Source: Geobacter sp. AOG1 (GTDB lineage Bacteria; Desulfobacterota; Desulfuromonadia; Geobacterales; Geobacteraceae). Taken from it: a DNA stretch of 64,000 bases. A model generated the notes under the pieces. It had not been told where the DNA came from and ran no database searches. It saw nothing but the letters and a program-made list of their open reading frames with translations. This document shows positions 35,034-43,137 of this stretch, in pieces. The translations under genes were made by a program, and so were the position numbers. Numbering within the stretch: the stretch's first letter is position 1; every line of letters starts with the position of its first letter. The DNA lies in contig NZ_BLIZ01000001.1 in assembly GCF_019972315.1 (NCBI RefSeq), positions 1,845,513-1,909,512 on the forward strand, in the 5' to 3' direction.

Positions 35034-36854
35034 ATGACCGACTCACAAAAAACACTCCTCTGGCGATCCGCTTTTATCACTTTTCTCCTCGTCGTGGTCT
35101 ATGGCAGTACCCTCACCAATCGTTTCGTATGGGACGACCTTGACGTAATAGTTAAAAACCGACTGCTGGAAAACTTCACCAATCTGCCAAAACTGTTCCT
35201 TTATGAGGATAGGACTGGCGATGGTCTCACTGGTTACTACCGGCCCGTGACATATATTTCCTTTCTGTTCGATCGAGCTGTCTGGGGCTTGAATCCCGTA
35301 GGCTTCAACATTACCAATCTGATCCTCCACATCGTGGGTGTGCTTCTTTTTTACAGAGTGGTGTTTGCGCTGTTCAAGAAGGAACGGATGGCGTTTGTCG
35401 CTGCCTTGCTCTTTGCTCTGCATCCGGTTGCTGTGGAAAGCGTGAATTTCCATGCAGGAGGAAGGAACACGCTGCTCAGCGCCTGTTTTTCGTTGCTGGC
35501 ATTGCTCCTGTATGTCAACAAGAGATGGCTCCCCGCAGTTATCAGTTTTACGGTGGCAATTTTCTCGAAAGAGTTTGCTCTGCTTCTGCCGCTCGTATTG
35601 ATCGCCTATGACCGGTACATCGGCACGGAAAAGAGACGCTGGACAGCTTACCTCCCCTACCTTGCCTCAATTATCTGCTACCTTACCCTCAGGTCGTTTG
35701 CCGTCGCCCATGGCAATTTGCTCACAACGATTCAGCTGTCGGACAATTTGTTATTGATACCCAAAATTGTCGTCAGCTACCTTAAGAACATGTTCTTTCC
35801 CGTTGACCTGAAAGTGATCTACGATATTTCCCCCGACGTTTCGGTCCCTTCCTTCACGTTTTATTCGGCACTGCTGCTGGTTGTTATTATCGTTGCGGTC
35901 ATATTCAGAACAAAGAGGGAAATAGCTTTTTCCGCCTGCTGGTTTTTCCTTTTTTTACTTCCTGTCACCGGCATAGTCCCTCTCGGGACTACCTTGTTAG
36001 CGGACCGGTATGCCTATTTTTCGTTAATGGGATTCAGCCTGGCACTGGCCTATGTCATTTGCCAGGGGAATAAGTGGGTCATTGTGGCAGGTACGGTGTT
36101 ACTCTGTGTTTTTTATGCAGCAATTGACCTGCAACGGAACGCTATCTGGAAAAATATGCCGTCACTTTATGCCCAGATGACAGTCGATGCTCCGGCAAGG
36201 AGCATCGGTTTTACAAATCTCGGCATGTATTATTACGAAAACGGGGATCTGGTCAAGGCTGAGAAGTATCTGGAAGAATCCTGTTCAAAGAACGGTATCG
36301 TTATTCGGGATGCGTACCACTATTTGTCGGCCGTTTACTGGGAAGGCAACAAGTTCGACAAGGCCTTGACAGTATTGAACAAACTGATGGCTCTTGAGCC
36401 CGGCAATCCCCAATCGTATATTATGGCGAGTAGGATCTACGCGAGTATGGGTGATAAAGCCATGGCCGAAAAATACTACGACAAAGTTACGGCAATGTTC
36501 CCGAATATCGAAGAGATGCTGAATGGCCGGGTCAGTGTGCTCTGCCGGGAAGGTGAAAAGCTGCTCGCTGAAGGACGACACGCCGAAGCGGAGAGAAAAT
36601 TCAAGGAAGCCCTGATGATGAACCCGAACTCCGTTCCCGCCCTTATCGACAGGGGAAGCGTGGCCGCCGAGAGGGGTAATCTGGCGAGCGCCGTAGAGCT
36701 TTTCAAGAAAGCGATTGACCTCGATCCGCCCAATCCTCAAGCTCACTATAACCTGTCGTTGGCGTACGAATTGATGGGGAGGCCGGCTGAAGCTGCAATC
36801 GAAATGAATAGGTACAGGGAGCTGGATGCGTCCGCCAGGCAGTCCCACCGATGA
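35034..36854 (+). CDS. TMTC-like membrane protein with TPR repeats (type A, copy 2)
   Basis: This 606-residue protein is the paralog of the gene at 22415-24184. It has the same FVWDD first-loop motif, GYYRPVTYISF, WGLNPVGFNITNLILHI and VNFHAGGRNTLL, and about ten helices. The C-terminal half has six or so TPR repeats, ending NPQAHYNLSLAYELMGRPAEA. It probably adds sugar from a lipid carrier to proteins or glycans on the outer face of the membrane; TMTC enzymes in animals use dolichyl-phosphate mannose. Its TGA stop overlaps the ATG of the next gene, so the two are coupled. Confidence 0.82.
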   Translation: MTDSQKTLLWRSAFITFLLVVVYGSTLTNRFVWDDLDVIVKNRLLENFTNLPKLFLYEDRTGDGLTGYYRPVTYISFLFDRAVWGLNPVGFNITNLILHIVGVLLFYRVVFALFKKERMAFVAALLFALHPVAVESVNFHAGGRNTLLSACFSLLALLLYVNKRWLPAVISFTVAIFSKEFALLLPLVLIAYDRYIGTEKRRWTAYLPYLASIICYLTLRSFAVAHGNLLTTIQLSDNLLLIPKIVVSYLKNMFFPVDLKVIYDISPDVSVPSFTFYSALLLVVIIVAVIFRTKREIAFSACWFFLFLLPVTGIVPLGTTLLADRYAYFSLMGFSLALAYVICQGNKWVIVAGTVLLCVFYAAIDLQRNAIWKNMPSLYAQMTVDAPARSIGFTNLGMYYYENGDLVKAEKYLEESCSKNGIVIRDAYHYLSAVYWEGNKFDKALTVLNKLMALEPGNPQSYIMASRIYASMGDKAMAEKYYDKVTAMFPNIEEMLNGRVSVLCREGEKLLAEGRHAEAERKFKEALMMNPNSVPALIDRGSVAAERGNLASAVELFKKAIDLDPPNPQAHYNLSLAYELMGRPAEAAIEMNRYRELDASARQSHR

Positions 36855-38722
36855 TGTCAACCAACTTTACGAAATTAAAGCCGCATCTGGTCCCGGCCAT
36901 CGTCCTGATTCTCCTGACGTTAGTGGTTTACGGACAGGTCCTGAATTTTGATTTTCTCTCTAACTGGGATGATTATCAGTATGTAACCAGCAACCCGGAT
37001 ATCCGCGGCTTTTCAGCAATCAACCTGGTTCATATTTTCTCTTCATCATACGTCGGAAACTATGCGCCGGTACATCTGCTTTCCTACATGCTCGACTATC
37101 AACTGGCTGGGCTGAACCCGGCCTGGTTCCACGGGGTCAATGTAGCGTTTCATACTGTTAACGGCCTGTTGTTCTCCCTGCTGGTCTACCGGTTAACGGG
37201 GAAACCGGCCTGGGCTTTCGTGTCCGCCGCCGTTTTTCTTCTGCACCCGGTTCAGGTCGAGTCGGTTGCCTGGGTTTCCCAGCGCAAGAACCTCCTGGCC
37301 ATGTTTTTCTCGCTCTGCTCGTTCCTCGCCTATCTCTCGTACCGGCAACGAACCGGAGAGGGACGTCAACTTGCCTATATTCTCTCCGTACTTTCCCTGC
37401 TGCTTGCGCTCTTTGCCAAGTCGATCGCCGTCATCATGCCTTTCGTCTTTCTGCTCTACGATTTTTACCTTGAACAGCCTCGGCGCAAAAAAGGGGCATT
37501 TGTCGACAAGATCCCCTATATTGTAACGGTTGCAGTTGCCTCAGGCATTGCCATGGTAACCCAGTCGGCCGGTGGAGGGAGTGTTGACTTCTTTGAAGGA
37601 AACATCGTTGCCAAATTCCTGACGATGCTTACCGTGTTGACTCGCTACGTACAGATTCTGCTCTGGCCGGTAAACGAAAATTTGAATGCGGTCTACATTT
37701 TTTTCGTAAAAAACCGCCTCGATGGCGACGTGGCCGTGGCACTCCTGCTTGTTACGACCCTTTGTCTCACCGGTATCTATCTCTGGCGTCGAGAACGGTG
37801 CCTGTTTTTCGGTTTTGCCCTGTTTTTTCTCGGGCTGATACCCGTTGCCCAGATTGTTCCGCTCTCAACCCTGATGAATGACCGCTACCTTTACTTCCCC
37901 ATGCTGGGCGCCGCCTGGATGGTCGGCGGATTGCTGTCCCTCTGCCATGACAGGTTTTTCCCAAAACGGACAGGCGCGGCACTGGTCGTCATTACCTGCC
38001 TGCTCATCCCCTATGTGCTGCTTTCTTACCAGCGGACGCAGGTCTGGCAGAACGCCATCGCTCTCTGGAGCGATGTGGTGAAAAAGCTCCCCACGCTCAA
38101 GGACCAGCGCGCTACCCTTGCCGCTGCATATATCTATGACGACAAAAAGAAGGAAGCCCTCGCCACCTATGAAGAACTTTTTGCCCTGAAAAGGGAGTTT
38201 GCCGATCCTCACGTGGAACAAAAAGCGCTTCTGGAAGCGGCAAATCTCTATATGGACGAGGGATCGCTCGAAAAGGCTTCTCCTCTGCTGCTGACTCTCA
38301 CGAGGAAGTTTCCCGATTATCCCCGAGGGTTCCTCACACTAGGCCGCTATTATGTCCTTGCCAGGAATCTGCCGGAAGCAGAAAAGGCGTATCATAAGGC
38401 ATTGCTTCTGGAGCCCGCTTCCCCAAATGCACTTATTTCGCTGGGAAACATATGTCTCGCAACGGGAAGAGTGGCCGAAGCGCGGGCATGGTACCGCAAG
38501 TGTTACGAAAATGGCGGCAACAGCCCCGATCTTCAGTTTAATCTGGCCCGTGTTGAAGCGCGTGAGAAGAATTACGAGGCGGCTCTGAACTATCTTGCAG
38601 AGGCCCTCAAGCTGGGATACCGCAACCTGGACGCAATTAACAACACTCCGGAGCTTGCCCCCCTTCGGCGACTTCCCTCTAGCAAAGAGCTGTTTACCGT
38701 TTATTTTGGCCATCCCTGGTAA
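36851..38722 (+). CDS. TMTC-like membrane protein with TPR repeats (type B, copy 2)
   Basis: This 623-residue protein has about ten helices and a TPR region from near residue 430. The first loop contains FLSNWDDYQYVTSN, matching the acidic pair of the type B copy at 24185-25915, and HPVQVESVAWVSQRKN is the family hallmark. The C-terminal end carries irregular TPR units (PRGFLTLGRYYVLARNLPEA and following). With the type A partner it makes a two-gene unit like the one at 22415-25915, but in opposite transcriptional order. Confidence 0.82.
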   Translation: MMSTNFTKLKPHLVPAIVLILLTLVVYGQVLNFDFLSNWDDYQYVTSNPDIRGFSAINLVHIFSSSYVGNYAPVHLLSYMLDYQLAGLNPAWFHGVNVAFHTVNGLLFSLLVYRLTGKPAWAFVSAAVFLLHPVQVESVAWVSQRKNLLAMFFSLCSFLAYLSYRQRTGEGRQLAYILSVLSLLLALFAKSIAVIMPFVFLLYDFYLEQPRRKKGAFVDKIPYIVTVAVASGIAMVTQSAGGGSVDFFEGNIVAKFLTMLTVLTRYVQILLWPVNENLNAVYIFFVKNRLDGDVAVALLLVTTLCLTGIYLWRRERCLFFGFALFFLGLIPVAQIVPLSTLMNDRYLYFPMLGAAWMVGGLLSLCHDRFFPKRTGAALVVITCLLIPYVLLSYQRTQVWQNAIALWSDVVKKLPTLKDQRATLAAAYIYDDKKKEALATYEELFALKREFADPHVEQKALLEAANLYMDEGSLEKASPLLLTLTRKFPDYPRGFLTLGRYYVLARNLPEAEKAYHKALLLEPASPNALISLGNICLATGRVAEARAWYRKCYENGGNSPDLQFNLARVEAREKNYEAALNYLAEALKLGYRNLDAINNTPELAPLRRLPSSKELFTVYFGHPW

Positions 38723-38790
38723 GGGCTGAAATTCCATTGTTCGCGGCGGTATGCCTGTGAGGAATGTCTTTGATGTGAAAGGATCTGCTG

Positions 38791-39174
38791 ATGTTGCTGC
38801 AAGCGGTAATCTGGATGAACCTGGCACTGCTCTTCTATACGTGGGCGGTTTTTAGCGGGCGGAAACATGGGTTGCACCGGAAGCACCTGATCATCTTCGG
38901 CATCGGCCTGTTGTGCGACTATCTTGGAACACACCAGATGAACCTGTTTGCCGCTACTTTCGGCAAGGCGCCCGAATGGCATAACATCACCGGCATTGCC
39001 TCGCTGGCCGGTATGGCCTTCCATTTTCTGCTGGCGCTCATTGCCTCGTTGGCCAACCGGGCCGAGGCGGTAAACCGCGTCTTCCACCGGGTCAGCCTCA
39101 CTATCTACACGTGCTGGCTGGTGGCTTTTTTCAGCGGAGCCATTTCGGGTATGATGCGCATGACGCATTCATAG
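38791..39174 (+). CDS. Small four-helix membrane protein, possibly HsmA/TIGR03987-like
   Basis: This 127-residue protein has four hydrophobic segments and conserved histidines at helix ends (LLCDYLGTHQM, GMAFHFLLA, RVFHRVSL). The pattern is reminiscent of the HsmA/TIGR03987 family of unknown function; I state this from memory. AAAGGA lies seven bases before the ATG. It stands alone after the TMTC pair, with about 170 bp of non-coding sequence to the next gene. The histidines would allow heme or metal binding, but nothing proves it. Confidence 0.65.
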   Translation: MLLQAVIWMNLALLFYTWAVFSGRKHGLHRKHLIIFGIGLLCDYLGTHQMNLFAATFGKAPEWHNITGIASLAGMAFHFLLALIASLANRAEAVNRVFHRVSLTIYTCWLVAFFSGAISGMMRMTHS

Positions 39175-39349
39175 CGGTACGAGGAAACGGCATGCTCGAT
39201 TGCCCTGCGGTTTCTTTCCCGTCCACTGTTTATTTGTGGCGATGTTCAGTGAAACGGCTGGGTTTTATCGCCGTAACATGCTAATCTAACAGCACAGAAA
39301 GCATTTTGAATCGGTATAACTTTACTGCTCAAAGAACAGGGAGAATTGT

Positions 39350-40822
39350 ATCAAACCAGAAACCAACCCCCGTAAAATCCTGTTTGTGACCCCCCCCTAC
39401 CATAGTGGCGTGGATGAAGTCGCCGGCCGTTGGGTTCCCCTCGGTTTGGTCTACCTTGCCGGCGCCGCACGACTGGCGGGTCTGGATGCAGAGATCTATG
39501 ATGCCATGGCCAAGGGAGATGCATATCCCGATATCGAACACCGCCTTCGCGAATCCGTGGCGGCTTACGTTGCCTCAACCGCGATCACCGCTACCATCAA
39601 TGACGCCGTCAAGACCCTTGAACTGGCCAAGAAGATCAGGCCGGATACCGTAACCATTCTGGGTGGCGTGCACCCGACTTTTATGTATGAAGAGGTGCTT
39701 GCAAGCTCTGCTGCCGTTGACTATATCGTCATCGGCGAGGGGGAAGCCACACTCCGGCATTTGCTGGAGGTGCTGGAGGCTGGCGGCGATCCGGCAACAG
39801 TTGCCGGAATTGCCTTTCGGAGGGAGGGTGCGGTCGTCAAGACAGATAGCTGCACTTTCAGGGAGACCATTGATGATTTCCCGACTGCGTGGGATCTGCT
39901 CGACTGGGGGGACTATTACAGCCTGGTGATCCCCGACTCCCGCCTGGGAGCGATCAGCACCTCCCGCGGCTGTGATCATGACTGCACATTCTGCTCCCAG
40001 CAGAGGTTCTGGGAGAAGTCCTGGCGCGCCCGGGACCCCCGGAAGGTGGCCGACGAGCTGGAATATCTATTTACAACGCACCACGTCAACGTCTTCATGC
40101 TCACCGATGAGCATCCCACCAGAAGCAGGGAGCGCTGGGAAGCCCTGCTCGATGCGGTCATTGCCAAGGATATCCCGGTTTATCTCTTGATGGAGACCAG
40201 GGGCTCGGACATCATCCGGGACAGGGACATCCTCTGGAAATACCGTAAGGCCGGCATCATCTACATATCGACCGGGGTCGAGACAGCCGACCAGACTGCC
40301 CTCGATGCAATGAAAAAAGAGATGGTCCTGGGAGAAGCCAAGCAGGTCTTTGATAGCCTCCGCGACCATGAGATCGTGTCCGAGGCGTCTTTCATGGTAG
40401 GTTTCCCCGACGAGACTTCAGGGAGCATAAAGAAAACCATGCAACTGGCCCAGCAGTACAACCCGGACATTGCAAACTTTTTCACGTTCACCCCCTGGCC
40501 GTATGCAGACGGCTACAATGACCTCAATCCCCTTATTCGTGTCCACGATTATGCAAAATACAACATGGTCGATCCTGTTATCGAGCCCCACAACATGAGC
40601 ATGCTTCAGATTGAAGTTGCGATAGCGGACGGCTACCGCAATTTTTACATGGGCAAGATACTGGAATACATGACCATGAAGGCCGGATTCAAGCGTGACT
40701 ATCTGATGCGCATCACCAAGCTGTTCATGAGCAGCAACTTTGTCATGAAAAAACTGGGAATCGGCATAGTTGGCAAGATCCCGGCAACAATTGATGCGAT
40801 GAAAATGAAACTCAAGGGATGA
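39350..40822 (+). CDS. B12-binding-domain radical SAM protein (BchE-like), paralog 1
   Basis: This protein of about 490 residues has an N-terminal B12-binding-type Rossmann domain, then a radical SAM domain with CX3CX2C at Cys208, Cys212 and Cys215 (CDHDCTFC). The usual DXHXXG cobalamin motif reads DAMAKG, so the histidine is replaced by methionine. A long C-terminal helical region follows. The frame has no ATG, GTG or TTG before a GTG at 39386, which would cut off the first conserved strand (KILFV). The only well-placed option is ATC at 39350, six bases after AGGGAG. The family includes BchE and methyltransferases. The substrate is unknown. The stop overlaps the rhodanese start. Confidence 0.8.
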   Translation: MKPETNPRKILFVTPPYHSGVDEVAGRWVPLGLVYLAGAARLAGLDAEIYDAMAKGDAYPDIEHRLRESVAAYVASTAITATINDAVKTLELAKKIRPDTVTILGGVHPTFMYEEVLASSAAVDYIVIGEGEATLRHLLEVLEAGGDPATVAGIAFRREGAVVKTDSCTFRETIDDFPTAWDLLDWGDYYSLVIPDSRLGAISTSRGCDHDCTFCSQQRFWEKSWRARDPRKVADELEYLFTTHHVNVFMLTDEHPTRSRERWEALLDAVIAKDIPVYLLMETRGSDIIRDRDILWKYRKAGIIYISTGVETADQTALDAMKKEMVLGEAKQVFDSLRDHEIVSEASFMVGFPDETSGSIKKTMQLAQQYNPDIANFFTFTPWPYADGYNDLNPLIRVHDYAKYNMVDPVIEPHNMSMLQIEVAIADGYRNFYMGKILEYMTMKAGFKRDYLMRITKLFMSSNFVMKKLGIGIVGKIPATIDAMKMKLKG

Positions 40823-41148
40823 CTCAGCGGAATTCGCCTATGGATCCCCGGATACTCGCAGAAAAAATGGCCTCTGGGCAGCCCCCGACGGTGATAGATG
40901 TCCGCACGGGGTTCGAGTTCAGGGCCGGCCATATTCCCGGTGCGATTAACGCACCGGTTTGGAAAATCCTGTTGCTGCTTGAGCCGCTTCCGCAGGATAA
41001 AGATGCCGAACTTGTCGTGCTGTGCGAACTTGGTCCTCGGGCCATGATGGGCAAGGTGCTGCTCGGCTTCCTCGGTTTCCGCAATGTCACGCTTCTTACG
41101 GGCCATATGGCCGCCTGGCGGCGTTCAGGTCTTCCCATGGTTAAATGA
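40819..41148 (+). CDS. Rhodanese-like sulfurtransferase domain protein
   Basis: This 109-residue single-domain rhodanese has VIDVRTGFEFRAGHIPGAINAP at its core, of which VIDVR and GHIPGA are the family hallmarks, and an active-site loop CELGPRA with Cys69. It would carry a persulfide for sulfur transfer, in the cytoplasm as no signal is present. The ATG overlaps the stop of the radical SAM gene, so the two are coupled. Supplying sulfur to a radical SAM enzyme or its Fe-S clusters is a plausible inference. Confidence 0.9.
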   Translation: MTQRNSPMDPRILAEKMASGQPPTVIDVRTGFEFRAGHIPGAINAPVWKILLLLEPLPQDKDAELVVLCELGPRAMMGKVLLGFLGFRNVTLLTGHMAAWRRSGLPMVK

Positions 41149-41162
41149 TTCGGAGAAATTGA

Positions 41163-41879
41163 ATGTATCAGCCCACTGGCAACGAAGGAACAGTGTTGAT
41201 CGTAGAAGATGACCGCAATACCGCCGCTCTGGTTGCAACGTATCTCGAACGGGAGGGTTTCTCGACGGTGGTTGTCCACGACGGCGGGGAGGCGCTCCAG
41301 GCCGCCGACGATTGTAATCCCGTTTTCGTCATCCTCGACGTCATGCTGCCGAACGTTGACGGCTGGGAGATTTGCGGGGTTCTGCGGAAAAGCTCCGATG
41401 TCCCTGTCCTGATGCTCACGGCGCGGGAAGAAGAGGTCGACCGGATTGCCGGACTGGCTATGGGCGCCGATGATTATGTTGTCAAGCCGTTCAGTCCCCG
41501 CGAACTGGTGGAACGGGTCAAGGCGATCCTGCGACGCAGCAGGCCGGTTTTGCCCGCTGCTGCGGCAATCCTCTCGTTTGCCGGGCTGGAGTTGGATCCC
41601 GAGAAACACAGGGTAACCCGCGAGGGGAAACTTGTTCCCCTTACAACGTGGGAGTACAAACTTCTGTATGCTCTGATGAGTTCTCCCGGGAAGCCCCTTT
41701 CCCGAGAGGAACTCCTGAGTCAGTGCTATCAGAACAGCGAGGCGGTTATCGACCGGGTCATCGACGTGCACATCGGCAAACTCCGTCAAAAGATCGAGGA
41801 TGATCCTTCCCGGCCCTGTTTCATTCTAACGGTGCGCGGCCATGGTTATTCTTTCAGCGACGAAAACCCGGGAGGGTAG
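41163..41879 (+). CDS. OmpR-family response regulator
   Basis: This 238-residue two-domain regulator has a receiver domain with the acidic pair Asp16/Asp17, phospho-acceptor Asp59 (ILDVMLP), the Thr in LMLTARE and the Lys in DYVVKPF. A winged-helix DNA-binding domain follows (LTTWEYKLLYALMSSPGKPLSREEL, ending VRGHGYSF). The sequence resembles BaeR/CpxR-type regulators. It is directly followed by its kinase gene. A GTAAA-type double site about 1.1 kb downstream, before the next radical SAM gene, is a good candidate target. Confidence 0.95.
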   Translation: MYQPTGNEGTVLIVEDDRNTAALVATYLEREGFSTVVVHDGGEALQAADDCNPVFVILDVMLPNVDGWEICGVLRKSSDVPVLMLTAREEEVDRIAGLAMGADDYVVKPFSPRELVERVKAILRRSRPVLPAAAAILSFAGLELDPEKHRVTREGKLVPLTTWEYKLLYALMSSPGKPLSREELLSQCYQNSEAVIDRVIDVHIGKLRQKIEDDPSRPCFILTVRGHGYSFSDENPGG

Positions 41880-42983
41880 ATGCGACAGAGGCTGCTCTGG
41901 AAGTTATTGATTGGCCACTTCGTCCCGATCTTCGCGATTTTTTCGCTGGTGGTCTGGCAAGCCGTAGACCGGCGGGCGGCAGAATATTACAGGGAGCTGG
42001 AAGAACGTTTCCACATCTCGCCGGTTGATGCACATAGCAGGTTTCTTGAAGCTATCCACCACCACATGTTCTGGGGAGTTTTCGCTGCGCTGACCTTTAC
42101 CCTGCTCTTTACGTACCTCTTGACTACCTGGGTCTTGCGCCCCCTGCTACAGATCACCGCCATCACCAAAAAAGTTGCCGACGGTAACTATTCCGAACGG
42201 GTCAACGTGGTGTCCCGCTATGAGGGGGGGCAACTTGCGGATGCCTTCAACCACATGGCCGACAACCTGGAGACGGTTGAACGGCTGCGCAAGAACATGG
42301 TAGCCGACATATCCCATGAGCTGCGTACCCCGCTGACCAACCTGCGCGGATACCTGGAAGGCCTGAGCGACTCCGTCATCCCGCCGACCAGCGATACTTT
42401 TCAGATGCTTGAGCAGGAGGTCCTGCGCCTGGTCCATCTTGTCGACGATCTCCAGCAACTGGCCAGAGCCGATGCCGCCAAGGCGTTTCTCGATTGCCAG
42501 GATATCTCCCTCCACGAACTGCTCGGCCAGATCATGGCCCTGTATCGGCCTAATTTCCAGGAGAAGGAGATTGATGTGCAGTGGCAGCTCGACCCAGGGA
42601 GCGATCTCGTGACGGCAGACCGGGACAAGCTGCTGCAGGCGATTCGCAACCTGGCCGACAATGCCTGGAAATACACGCCACGCCGGGGAATCGTGACAAT
42701 TTCAACGCAGCATACCGCGGACGGCATAAAGACCGTCTTTGCCAACAGTGGCGGGGTCATTGCGGCAGATGATATCCCCTATCTGTTCGAGCGGTTTTTC
42801 CGGGCGGACAGGTCGCGCTCCAGGGACGCCGGGGGCGCGGGTATCGGACTGGCAATAGTCAAGGAACTTATCGAGGCGCATGGCGGCACGGTCGGCGCGG
42901 AAAGCGACGGGAATGGGACCCGCGTCTGGTTTAACCTCCCTTGTGCCGTAAAATCAATACTAAATGATGACCCAACCTTGTAG
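41880..42983 (+). CDS. Sensor histidine kinase with HAMP domain (BaeS-like)
   Basis: This 367-residue membrane kinase has a first helix near residues 10-28, a short outer loop of about 35 residues, a second helix near 62-86 and a HAMP linker. The phospho-acceptor His146 lies in ADISHELRTPLTNLRG, and the ATPase domain has the N box (IRNLADNAWKYTP), RFFRADRSRSRDAGGAGIGLAIVK and a final G box. The outer loop is short, so the signal may be sensed in the membrane or through a partner. The gene begins one base after the regulator stop codon. Confidence 0.95.
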   Translation: MRQRLLWKLLIGHFVPIFAIFSLVVWQAVDRRAAEYYRELEERFHISPVDAHSRFLEAIHHHMFWGVFAALTFTLLFTYLLTTWVLRPLLQITAITKKVADGNYSERVNVVSRYEGGQLADAFNHMADNLETVERLRKNMVADISHELRTPLTNLRGYLEGLSDSVIPPTSDTFQMLEQEVLRLVHLVDDLQQLARADAAKAFLDCQDISLHELLGQIMALYRPNFQEKEIDVQWQLDPGSDLVTADRDKLLQAIRNLADNAWKYTPRRGIVTISTQHTADGIKTVFANSGGVIAADDIPYLFERFFRADRSRSRDAGGAGIGLAIVKELIEAHGGTVGAESDGNGTRVWFNLPCAVKSILNDDPTL

Positions 42984-43028
42984 CGCCGCTCATCCCTTTC
43001 TTTCCCTATCCCTCAATGACATCTGATT

Positions 43029-43073
43029 CTTTACCAAATCTTTACATGACCATTGATCGTTTCATTGGTAAAG
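43029..43073 (+). promoter_or_regulatory. Double TTTAC/GTAAA site, candidate response-regulator operator
   Basis: TTTAC at 43030-43034 is repeated at 43041-43045, eleven bases apart, on the plus strand. On the other strand this reads GTAAA-N6-GTAAA, very like the CpxR box of the OmpR family. CTTTACCAA at 43029-43037 also forms a perfect 9-bp inverted repeat with TTGGTAAAG at 43065-43073. The site lies just after the two-component genes and about 65 bp before the radical SAM gene at 43138. Binding by the nearby regulator is inferred. Confidence 0.5.
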
Positions 43074-43137
43074 TTCACAAGGTGCTTCGCACGCTTCAAC
43101 TTTGCAACTGAGACCATTTACGCAGGGGAGGACCAAG

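Noticed and set aside
19944..38722. The glycosylation region as a mobile genomic island
   Set aside because: No integrase, transposase, tRNA or flanking direct repeats are visible, and most genes have base use like the rest of the window.
39175..39349. A cobalamin riboswitch before the first radical SAM gene
   Set aside because: No conserved B12-box sequence could be found in the gap.
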